NCBI GenBank assembly: GCA_902488835.1
Contig: CABTXQ010000046.1
Coordinates: 1 to 7,652 of the forward strand
Source: an uncultured Ileibacterium sp.
GTDB taxonomy: Bacteria; Bacillota; Clostridia; Peptostreptococcales; Anaerovoracaceae
DNA length: 7,652 bases
Reading direction: 5' to 3'
Shown here: piece after piece, positions 1-5,172 of the stretch
Position numbering within the stretch: the stretch's first letter is position 1
Layout: the number at the start of each line of letters is the position of its first letter
Notes under the pieces: model-generated
What the model was told of the DNA's origin: nothing
The model's database searches: none
The model's input: only the letters and a program-made list of their open reading frames with translations
Translations under genes and position numbers: made by a program

Positions 1-66
1 CTCAGTTGGGAGAGCATCTGGGTGACAACCAGAAGGCCATTGGTTCAAGTCCAATACGGGCCACCA
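1..66 (+). tRNA. tRNA-Val (anticodon GAC), 5' end cut off by the window edge
   Basis: The window opens inside the D-stem, so about the first 10 bases (5' acceptor strand, positions 8-9 and one D-stem base) are missing. The rest folds normally. The D-arm is CTC/GAG(C) around AGTTGGGA. The anticodon stem TCTGG/CCAGA (17-21 and 29-33) closes a loop with anticodon GAC at 24-26. The variable loop is AGGCC. The T-stem ATTGG/CCAAT encloses TTCAAGT. The 3' acceptor strand is ACGGGCC, followed by discriminator A and an encoded CCA (64-66). Anticodon GAC reads GUC/GUU, hence valine. The base at canonical position 32 is G (loop GTGACAA), where a pyrimidine is usual. Confidence 0.93.
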
Positions 67-75
67 ATAAAATAG

Positions 76-120
76 CCTTGCAATCGCTTGATTTCAGCGG
101 TTCGCAAGGTTTTTTATTTT
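76..120 (+). terminator. Intrinsic terminator of the tRNA gene
   Basis: A long hairpin starts 10 bases after the tRNA CCA end. CCTTGC plus AATCGCT (76-88) pairs with AGCGGTT plus GCAAGG (96-102 and 104-109), giving 13 base pairs with one bulged C at 103 and one G-T pair. A TTTTTTATTTT tract follows. This is a standard Rho-independent terminator ending the tRNA transcript. Confidence 0.9.
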
Positions 121-160
121 CTCAACGAATTTATTGTTTTAATTAATAAATGGCAAAAAA

Positions 161-190
161 GGTGCATTTTGGTGCATATAGGTGTGCAAC
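161..190 (+). repeat. Three tandem 10-bp direct repeats behind the tRNA gene
   Basis: The units are GGTGCATTTT, GGTGCATATA and GGTGTGCAAC in perfect 10-bp register. The first seven bases are identical in units 1 and 2, and the third is degenerate. They sit about 95 bp past the tRNA 3' end, outside any gene. A one-turn spacing of short direct repeats suggests a protein-binding array. Arm-type sites of tyrosine integrases that use tRNA 3' ends often look like this, but no integrase gene lies in the window, so the role is inferred. Confidence 0.6.
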
Positions 191-304
191 CAAATAATTT
201 ATAGCTTATAAAAATTCTGAACTATATTACATGTTGAAAATATCTTGCATAAATTAAAAATAATATAAATAAAGATTTTTATTATTTGGAGTCACTTGAA
301 AATA
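191..304. other. AT-rich spacer with no recognisable gene
   Basis: This is the core of the roughly 325-bp gene-free stretch between the tRNA gene and the first lipoprotein gene. Apart from the terminator, the 10-bp repeats and the promoter listed separately, I see only AT-rich sequence, with no credible start codon plus ribosome binding site on either strand and no structured RNA. Confidence 0.6.
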
Positions 305-333
305 TTGAAAGCAAAAGGCTTAAAGCATATAAT
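305..333 (+). promoter_or_regulatory. Sigma-A-type promoter for the small lipoprotein gene
   Basis: A TTGAAA -35 box (305-310), a 17-bp spacer and a consensus TATAAT -10 box (328-333) are present. The transcript would start near 340, leaving a leader of about 50 bases before the ATG at 393. It is the only good plus-strand promoter seen before the DUF3048 gene, so it may drive both lipoprotein genes. Confidence 0.75.
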
Positions 334-353
334 ATACTGTATACTGTATACTA
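333..353 (+). repeat. TATACTG heptamer, three tandem copies at the transcription start
   Basis: Two exact TATACTG copies (333-339, 340-346) are followed by TATACTA (347-353). The first T is the last base of the -10 box, so the array covers the expected start site and the first transcribed bases. It also contains GTATAC palindromes at 339-344 and 346-351. It could be an operator, or a slippage-prone repeat whose copy number varies; neither is shown by the sequence alone. Confidence 0.65.
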
Positions 354-392
354 TGAAGCTTTTGAAAATATTTTTAGGAAAAGGAGAATATT

Positions 393-503
393 ATGAAAAA
401 GATTACTGCATTGGTATTAGTATTTGCTATTGCCCTTGTACTTGTTGCTTGTGGCGATAACGCAAGCACAAAGGAAGAAAAATCAAAGGAAAAGAAAGTT
501 TAA
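393..503 (+). CDS. Truncated 36-residue lipoprotein peptide
   Basis: This is the portion that would be translated if the TAA at 501 is real and terminates. It holds the complete signal peptide with lipobox LVAC, Cys20 and about 16 linker residues rich in Lys and Glu. A product this short carries no folded domain. It is listed because it has the proper promoter, ribosome binding site and start codon. Confidence 0.4.
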   Translation: MKKITALVLVFAIALVLVACGDNASTKEEKSKEKKV

Positions 504-530
504 AAAGATTTCGAGGGTGAATATTCCGAT

Positions 531-860
531 ATGGGTGCGGGTGAAATTGTAATCTCTACGCCGAGCGGAACATCGGAAGATGGAAATGTTCCTGTATTGT
601 TTACAGCAAAGGATGATCTATTAATTGACATAGGACTTGACACATATGAATTTGATGGTAGTAAATTATCCTATGTATATGTTGACGGTATGGAAAACGA
701 CAAGAATCAGTTTGCTGAAACGCAAGCAACGATTGGACTAATGAAAGCTGACTTAAAGCCCGGCAAGCATAAAGTTGAAGTTGTCCAGTATGATAACGAT
801 AAGCCTGACGGCAACGTTGTAACTTATAAGGTTGCTTATTACGAGGCAAAAGAGAAATAA
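531..860 (+). CDS. Open 3' part of the interrupted lipoprotein gene, 109 residues from an internal ATG
   Basis: This ATG is codon 47 of the interrupted frame. A GAGG (513-516) lies 14 bases upstream, so re-initiation after the TAA is conceivable but weakly supported. A product starting here lacks the signal peptide and would stay in the cytoplasm, which does not fit an extracytoplasmic beta-rich domain. The sequence alternates hydrophobic and polar residues (VPVLFTAKDD, LSYVYVDGME, HKVEVVQYDN), suggesting an Ig-like sandwich. No catalytic motif is visible. Most likely it is a gene remnant rather than an independent gene. Confidence 0.35.
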   Translation: MGAGEIVISTPSGTSEDGNVPVLFTAKDDLLIDIGLDTYEFDGSKLSYVYVDGMENDKNQFAETQATIGLMKADLKPGKHKVEVVQYDNDKPDGNVVTYKVAYYEAKEK

Positions 861-924
861 AATTTTATTTAAAGATAATAAGAAGTAAACATGGCGTTTA
901 AATAAACAAAAGGAGTTCTCATTA

Positions 925-1974
925 ATGTTCAGACAAAAAAAGATTGTATCAATATTTATTATACTTGTTCTAATTTCTGCTCTTTCCTTAACTACGGCTT
1001 GTAAAAAAGATGTGTCAGGTAAAAAAGTCGTAATTAATTCGCTGACAGGAGAACTTGGAAAGAAGTCAGATGTTCTAGACAAGAGAATTGTCGGTCTTGT
1101 TGTTGAAAACCATCCTGAGGCAAGACCACAGTGGGGAATTGATGACGAAAAATATTCACCCGACATCATTTTACAAGGCGAAGTTGAGGGAGGAATATCA
1201 AGAACACTATGGCTATATGCTGACTATGACAAGCTTCCTGAGACTGTCGGTCCTATGCGAAGCGCAAGACCTCCATTTATTAAATTTGCTTCACTCTTCG
1301 ATGCAGTTTTTGTGCACTGGGGAATGAGCAGTAGCGGTGGCAATTACACTGGAGCGGATTATTACTTTAACAATGATGTCGTCAATCATATTGATGCAAT
1401 GTCATATGGTGAAGATAATGAGCTTTTTGGAAGAAATAGAGAATCCGGCAGGTCAACCGAACACACAGGAATATTGTATGGTAAGGCATTATCTGATGCA
1501 CTATCTAAAAATTCCATAGACAAAAAGATGAATAAGGATTTTACAACCTTTCTGAAATTCAATAGATCCGTCAAGCCCCTTAGTGATAATGAATGTAAAG
1601 CTGTATCGGTAACATTCTCCAGTGAATCAATCGATACGGTAGATTGGACTTATTCTGATGATGACAAGCTTTACCACACATCTCATTTTGAAAATGACGT
1701 AGCGAGAACCAACATTCTGGTGTTATTTGACAATACGGAATATATAACCAAAGATAATGGCGTCACATATTGTGATTATTCTTTGCAAAAAGGAAGCGGT
1801 AAGCTAATAAGCAATAATTCAGTTATTGATATCCAATGGATAAATGAGAACGGTAAGCTAAGATTGTTCACTCAAGGTAAAGGCGGCAAGGAAAAAGATG
1901 TCAAGCTCAATCCTGGAAAAACATGGATCGGATGGGTTTCTGCAAACAACGGTGGAAGTTCAACAATTAACTAA
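925..1974 (+). CDS. DUF3048 domain-containing lipoprotein (YerB-like)
   Basis: The product is 349 residues, full length for YerB-like proteins. It has a lipoprotein-type signal peptide: MFRQKK, a hydrophobic core (residues 7-22) and TTAC with Cys26. The lipobox is slightly atypical, with Thr at -3. The N-terminal DUF3048 domain spans about residues 50-185, with the family's NHPEARPQ segment (62-69), ILQGEVEGGISR and the hallmark VGPMRSARPPF (108-118). The C-terminal domain runs about 222-345 and ends in the typical LNPGKTWI (328-335). The biochemical role of the family is unknown; the signal peptide places it on the outer face of the membrane. The start is set by AGGAG at 911-915, 9 bases before the ATG. 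The gene lies 64 bp behind the broken lipoprotein gene with no terminator or clear promoter between them, so cotranscription is likely. A strong terminator follows immediately. Confidence 0.93.
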   Translation: MFRQKKIVSIFIILVLISALSLTTACKKDVSGKKVVINSLTGELGKKSDVLDKRIVGLVVENHPEARPQWGIDDEKYSPDIILQGEVEGGISRTLWLYADYDKLPETVGPMRSARPPFIKFASLFDAVFVHWGMSSSGGNYTGADYYFNNDVVNHIDAMSYGEDNELFGRNRESGRSTEHTGILYGKALSDALSKNSIDKKMNKDFTTFLKFNRSVKPLSDNECKAVSVTFSSESIDTVDWTYSDDDKLYHTSHFENDVARTNILVLFDNTEYITKDNGVTYCDYSLQKGSGKLISNNSVIDIQWINENGKLRLFTQGKGGKEKDVKLNPGKTWIGWVSANNGGSSTIN

Positions 1975-1984
1975 TTACTAAAAA

Positions 1985-2024
1985 CAAAAAACAATCTCGT
2001 GAAGTTTCACGAGATTGTTTTTTG
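1985..2024. terminator. Bidirectional intrinsic terminator between convergent genes
   Basis: A perfect 19-bp inverted repeat (1985-2003 with 2006-2024) surrounds a two-base centre GT. Its outer part is an A-tract on the left and a T-tract on the right, and its inner part is the GC-richer ACAATCTCGTGAA. Read rightward it ends the DUF3048 transcript 10 bases after its stop; read leftward it ends the hydrolase transcript 3 bases after its stop. The A/T symmetry gives a U-tract in both directions. Confidence 0.95.
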
Positions 2025-2027
2025 ATC

Positions 2028-2987
2028 TTATTCTTTTCTTATCCACGATAGAATATCATGATACACTTCCTCTTTATTGTATTCATTGAGTATCTCATGT
2101 CTATCCTCTTCATATAATTTTATATCACAATGACAACCTGTGTTTTCTTCATATGCTATAAAGGCTTTTCTCACTCCTTCTCCATATGCCCCTACAGGAT
2201 CCTCAGCTCCTGCAATAAAAAGAATTGGCATCTTATCATCTATATTTTTCATTAATTTTTTGTTTTGTGCAAACTCTATGCTTTTGAACAAATTATAATA
2301 ACCGTTGACAGTAAACGTGAATCCGCACATTGGATCATTTATATAATTATCGACGTTCTCTTCGTTAAGTGAGAGCCAATCATTAGGAGTTCTAACATTA
2401 GGAATTCTCTTATAGTATGATCCGAAGGAAAGTGCGTCGAGCAATTTACTCCTTCCCTGCCATCCTTTGAAAATCGAAAGAATTCTGCATAAACCCTTAC
2501 CGAACGAAAGAAGAGCACCTGGTTGCCATCCGGTCCCCATTACTATTGCACCAGAAAGCCCATGTGAATATGTCTTGACTTCATCACCTGGAACATCAGT
2601 TTCTACTGTTGATAGATATTGTCTAAGCAGGAATGAACCCATGCTATGTCCAAGAAAATAATATGGAACATCCGGATATTCCAGCACTATCATCTTTCTC
2701 AAATTGTGAATGTCCTGAATAACATGAAAGTTACCGTTTTCTCCAAAATAACCGTATTCAGATCTGTCTTTAACGGATGCACCATGCCCTAGGTGATCAT
2801 TTCCTAAAACAATATAACCCTTACTGACTAAGAACTCTGCAAACTCCTCATATCTACCAATATATTCTGACATTCCGTGAATTATCTGAACTATGCCGAT
2901 GGGCTTAGTGTTATCTTCACTTTTCCATATTATTCCATGTATGCCGGCATCATTATTTGATGATGGATATTTAAAATCTTTTCTCAT
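2028..2987 (-). CDS. Alpha/beta hydrolase, monoacylglycerol lipase / lysophospholipase-like (serine aminopeptidase S33 fold)
   Basis: This 319-residue cytoplasmic enzyme has no signal peptide. The alpha/beta-hydrolase hallmarks are all present: an oxyanion-side HGMSEYIGRY segment (37-46), NDHLGHGAS (63-71) typical of the Hydrolase_4/monoglyceride-lipase group, the nucleophile elbow GHSMGS with Ser115, the acid Asp263 in AGAEDPVG and the base His297 in EEDRHEIL. A cap region lies between about residues 150 and 235. Likely substrates are monoacylglycerols or lysophospholipids, but specificity cannot be read from the sequence. The start ATG (2985-2987) has AAGGAAG 6 bases upstream, overlapping the end of the methyltransferase gene; the two stand 11 bp apart and surely share a transcript. 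The bidirectional terminator follows 3 bases after the stop. Confidence 0.92.
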   Translation of the reverse strand: MRKDFKYPSSNNDAGIHGIIWKSEDNTKPIGIVQIIHGMSEYIGRYEEFAEFLVSKGYIVLGNDHLGHGASVKDRSEYGYFGENGNFHVIQDIHNLRKMIVLEYPDVPYYFLGHSMGSFLLRQYLSTVETDVPGDEVKTYSHGLSGAIVMGTGWQPGALLSFGKGLCRILSIFKGWQGRSKLLDALSFGSYYKRIPNVRTPNDWLSLNEENVDNYINDPMCGFTFTVNGYYNLFKSIEFAQNKKLMKNIDDKMPILFIAGAEDPVGAYGEGVRKAFIAYEENTGCHCDIKLYEEDRHEILNEYNKEEVYHDILSWIRKE

Positions 2988-2998
2988 ATTATTCTTCC

Positions 2999-4150
2999 TT
3001 ATATACTCTTAGTTTTCTTATTTGGTTTAATTCCGTGAAACTGATAATACTGTGTCTCGAGTCTGCCGTTATATAGCTTCCTTCTTCTATCCGCCTTTTT
3101 GGCCATGTATTTTTCAAAATCTCTATCAATAGTAATCACAAAAATAGACCATGTGTGGTTTTTATCTGAAATTTCTTTGAGCTTATAATATATTTTGTGG
3201 ATATCCTTAATATTCCCTATTCTCTCACCATATGGTGGATTTGTTATTATAACCCCGTAATCATCATAATCATTTATATATATTTCAGACATATTTTTAT
3301 TGACAAATACGATATCCTCCAAAACGCCAGCTTCTATGGCATTCATCTTAGAAGCCTCTATTGCCTCTTTATCAATATCATATCCATATATCGATAAATT
3401 TGAATCGTAATCAATCGCTTCATATGCCTCTTTTCTAGCTTTTTTCCATTCATCATTTCTGAATATTTTCCAGTTTTCTGAAACAAATTTTCTCGAGATC
3501 CCCGGTGCTATATTTCTTCCAATCATTGCTGCTTCTATAGGAATTGTCCCAGAGCCTGAACACGTATCTATCAATACCTTATCCTTATTCCAGAAACTTA
3601 GTTGGATAAGGGCTGAAGCCATAGTTTCTTTCATTGGCGCAGCCGTTTCTTTAACCCTGTATCCTCTCTTATGGAGTCCCAATCCGCTTGTATCAATACC
3701 AATTACAAATTTATCTTTTAGGGCATTAAACCTTATCCTGTATTCATCACCTGTCTCCTTAAACTCACTAATATCATAACTTAAGGACATCGATGAAACA
3801 ACCGCCTTCTTTATGATACTTTGACAGCTTGGAATACTATGAAGTTTTGATTTAACCGAATTTCCTATTACAGGGAAAGAGCCGTCAGATGTTATAATAT
3901 CTCCCCATTTAATTTTCTTTACCTCATTAAACAATTCTTCGAAAGATGTGGCATTAAATTCTCCCATCTTAAGATATACCCTGTCCGCCGTTCGAAGCCA
4001 AATATTTGACCTGGCTATGCCAAGTTCATCGGAGGTAAAAGTGATCTGTCCGTCTTCAGTTTTGATCACCTCGTATCCGAGAGCATTTATTTCTCTTTTG
4101 ACAACGGCTTCAAGTCCAAATGCCGCAGTCGCAATAAGCTCATATTTCAT
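2999..4150 (-). CDS. THUMP domain class I SAM-dependent RNA methyltransferase (RlmL/YpsC family, COG0116)
   Basis: The product is 383 residues from the ATG at 4150, normal for the Gram-positive single-domain members. The start MKYELIATAAFGLEAVVKRE is the family's usual N-terminus. A THUMP RNA-binding region spans about residues 45-155, followed by the conserved LHKRGYR (159-165). The Rossmann methyltransferase domain has SAM motif I LIDTCSGSGTIPIEAA (193-208), an acidic YGYDID loop (255-260) and the catalytic NPPYGERIG (304-312) typical of N-methylation of a base. E. coli RlmL modifies guanine 2445 of 23S rRNA; the same target is inferred here. Motif I has Thr and Ser where relatives usually have Pro or Phe and Gly (DPxCGSGT). 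An upstream in-frame TTG (4171) would add 7 residues, but it lies at or before the predicted transcription start, and GGGAG sits 9 bases before the ATG at 4150, so I chose the ATG. It is first in an operon with the hydrolase. Confidence 0.92.
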   Translation of the reverse strand: MKYELIATAAFGLEAVVKREINALGYEVIKTEDGQITFTSDELGIARSNIWLRTADRVYLKMGEFNATSFEELFNEVKKIKWGDIITSDGSFPVIGNSVKSKLHSIPSCQSIIKKAVVSSMSLSYDISEFKETGDEYRIRFNALKDKFVIGIDTSGLGLHKRGYRVKETAAPMKETMASALIQLSFWNKDKVLIDTCSGSGTIPIEAAMIGRNIAPGISRKFVSENWKIFRNDEWKKARKEAYEAIDYDSNLSIYGYDIDKEAIEASKMNAIEAGVLEDIVFVNKNMSEIYINDYDDYGVIITNPPYGERIGNIKDIHKIYYKLKEISDKNHTWSIFVITIDRDFEKYMAKKADRRRKLYNGRLETQYYQFHGIKPNKKTKSI

Positions 4151-4173
4151 ATAAGTTTTCTCCCTTTTCAAGC

Positions 4174-4182
4174 ATTATATCA
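4174..4182 (-). promoter_or_regulatory. Extended -10 promoter of the methyltransferase-hydrolase operon
   Basis: Read on the minus strand the sequence is TGATATAAT, a TGn extension plus a consensus -10 box (4179 down to 4174). No good -35 hexamer lies 16-18 bases upstream, which suits an extended -10 promoter. Transcription would begin near 4167, about 17 bases before the ATG at 4150. That excludes the in-frame TTG at 4171 as start codon if this promoter is the real one. Confidence 0.65.
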
Positions 4183-4205
4183 GAAAACATTTATAACCTC
4201 CCTAT

Positions 4206-4245
4206 TTTACATGCATTTTACATTAGATTGCTTTCAGAGTTTACA
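4206..4245 (+). promoter_or_regulatory. Pho box: TTTACA direct repeats for PhoP binding upstream of pstS
   Basis: TTTACA occurs at 4206-4211 and 4217-4222, separated by exactly five bases, matching the PhoP half-site rule TT(A/C/T)ACA-N5-TT(A/C/T)ACA known from Bacillus. A degenerate half-site (TTGCTT, 4228-4233) stands in the next 11-bp register, and another exact TTTACA lies at 4240-4245, one base out of register. The array ends 9 bases before the pst -10 box, where an activator should sit. Phosphate-starvation induction of the pst operon is the expected outcome. Confidence 0.75.
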
Positions 4246-4254
4246 TTCAGAAAA

Positions 4255-4260
4255 TATAAT
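4255..4260 (+). promoter_or_regulatory. -10 box of the pst operon promoter
   Basis: A consensus TATAAT is present. At a 16-17-base distance only poor -35 matches exist (TTCAGA/TTTCAG around 4232-4238) and there is no TG extension. This fits a promoter that depends on an activator bound to the adjacent TTTACA repeats. Transcription would start near 4267, giving a leader of about 45 bases with GAGGAG (4302-4307) just before the pstS start. Confidence 0.7.
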
Positions 4261-4312
4261 CCTGATAAACAATGATATTGAATTAATATTGTAAAAAAAG
4301 CGAGGAGAAAAA

Positions 4313-5122
4313 ATGAAAAAATTATTATTGTTAGTTTTATCTGCCGTAATGATGTTAGCTATGTTCACAGGTTGCGGTAAAAAAGGTGTAGAAGGAAGCG
4401 TTGCAACTGATGGTTCAACATCAATGGAAAAAGTTATAGGTGCTCTTGGAGAATCTTTTACAAAAGAAAATAGCGATGTAAAGTTCACTTATAACCCTAC
4501 AGGCTCAGGGTCCGGAATAACTGCCGTATCCGAAGGAAGATGCGACCTTGGTCTTTCAAGCAGAAACTTAAAAGATGAAGAGAAAGAAATGGGTTTGGAA
4601 GAGACTGTTCTTGCTCTTGATGGAATCGCAATGATCGTAAGTCCTGATAACAATGTAAAGGATTTGACTACTGAGCAGATTGCGAAAATTTACAAGGGTG
4701 AAATAACTAACTGGAAAGATGTTGGCGGAAAGGATGCGGAGATTGTTGTAATCGGGCGTGAAGCAGGAAGCGGAACAAGAGACGGTTTTGAAAGCATTAC
4801 TGAAACAAAAGATGCGTGCAATTATAGACAGGAACTTACATCTACAGGAGACGTAATAACAACTGTTTCCGGAAATCCTGATGCAATCGGTTATGCATCA
4901 CTTGCAGCAGTAAGTAAAGATGTTAAAACTCTTAAGATCAACGGCGTTCATCCTTCAGAAAAAACAGTAAAGGACGGAAGCTATGTAATTCAGAGACCTT
5001 TCGTAATCGTAACAAAGAAAGACAAAAAGCTCTCAAAGGCAGCACAGGCATTCTTTGACTACATCACATCAAAAGATGTAAGCGATATTATTTCAAAGGC
5101 TGGTGCAGTACCTGTAAATTAA
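4313..5122 (+). CDS. pstS: PstS, phosphate ABC transporter substrate-binding lipoprotein
   Basis: PstS captures inorganic phosphate outside the membrane and hands it to the PstCA channel. The 269-residue product has a lipoprotein signal peptide (MKK, hydrophobic 4-18, lipobox FTGC, Cys21), so it is anchored to the outer face of the cytoplasmic membrane as in Gram-positives. The mature part is a two-lobe periplasmic-binding-protein fold. Phosphate-contact motifs are visible: DGSTSMEKV near the N-terminus, NPTGSGSGITAV, DLGLSSRNLKDEE and IGREAGSGTRDGF. The compact length and the motif order match the short PstS_2 type. The start is fixed by GAGGAG five bases upstream and by the signal peptide beginning exactly there. 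It is the first gene of the pst operon and lies behind a Pho box. A hairpin follows its stop. Confidence 0.97.
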   Translation: MKKLLLLVLSAVMMLAMFTGCGKKGVEGSVATDGSTSMEKVIGALGESFTKENSDVKFTYNPTGSGSGITAVSEGRCDLGLSSRNLKDEEKEMGLEETVLALDGIAMIVSPDNNVKDLTTEQIAKIYKGEITNWKDVGGKDAEIVVIGREAGSGTRDGFESITETKDACNYRQELTSTGDVITTVSGNPDAIGYASLAAVSKDVKTLKINGVHPSEKTVKDGSYVIQRPFVIVTKKDKKLSKAAQAFFDYITSKDVSDIISKAGAVPVN

Positions 5123-5135
5123 TTCAATGAAAATT

Positions 5136-5157
5136 TGGGAGGTCCTAAGACCTCCCA
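5136..5157 (+). ncRNA. Intercistronic hairpin between pstS and pstC
   Basis: A perfect 9-bp stem, TGGGAGGTC/GACCTCCCA (5136-5144, 5149-5157), closes a CTAA loop. It begins 13 bases after the pstS stop. The T-run required of an intrinsic terminator is absent (ATTATCAGG follows). It more likely protects the 3' end of a pstS mRNA, or acts as a leaky attenuator, so that the binding protein outnumbers the membrane components. It ends 5 bases before the weak AGGA ribosome binding site of pstC. Confidence 0.65.
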
Positions 5158-5172
5158 TTATCAGGACTACTT

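Larger units (their letters stand above)
393..860 (+). pseudogene. Small lipoprotein gene interrupted by an in-frame TAA at codon 37
   Basis: The ATG at 393 is preceded by a strong AAAGGAG site (380-386). The first 36 codons encode a lipoprotein signal peptide: an MKK start, a hydrophobic stretch and the lipobox LVAC with lipidated Cys20, then a Lys/Glu-rich linker. The frame meets TAA at 501-503 and then runs open in the same frame for another 118 codons to the stop at 858-860. The linker style continues smoothly across the stop (KEKKV, stop, KDFEGEY), so a single base change of a sense codon such as GAA or AAA to TAA explains it best. The intact product would be about 155 residues, an exported membrane-anchored protein with a strand-rich domain. 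I do not recognise its function. It is transcribed toward the DUF3048 lipoprotein gene. Sequencing error, recent inactivation and readthrough are all possible. Confidence 0.72.

Noticed and set aside
190..289. 9-bp inverted repeat CCAAATAAT / ATTATTTGG flanking the spacer (190-198 and 281-289)
   Set aside because: The arms are short and AT-rich, sit more than 80 bp apart, and have no target duplication or coding content between them, so chance is the simplest reading.
498..506. A TTTAAAA heptamer at the internal stop, resembling a -1 ribosomal slippery site
   Set aside because: Its codon phase does not match the reading frame (GTT TAA AAA rather than T TTA AAA), and a -1 shift would not rejoin the downstream frame, which is the same frame as upstream. 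A plain nonsense change explains it better.
855..870. 16-bp palindrome AAATAAAATTTTATTT overlapping the stop of the broken lipoprotein gene, as a possible terminator
   Set aside because: It contains no G or C, has no loop and would be a very weak hairpin. Low-complexity AT sequence makes it likely by chance.
601..1169. Minus-strand open frames opposite the two lipoprotein genes
   Set aside because: They overlap convincingly coding plus-strand genes, have no ribosome binding site or recognisable domains, and look like shadow frames, as do similar frames opposite pstS, pstC, the hydrolase and the methyltransferase.
4151..4171. In-frame TTG start giving a methyltransferase 7 residues longer
   Set aside because: The TTG lies at or upstream of the predicted transcription start of the extended -10 promoter, and the GGGAG that serves the ATG at 4150 lies inside this extension. 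Family members also begin at the ATG position.
5136..5160. Intrinsic terminator after pstS
   Set aside because: The stem is good but no T-run follows, and pstCAB need to be transcribed from the same promoter, so I call it an intercistronic hairpin instead.
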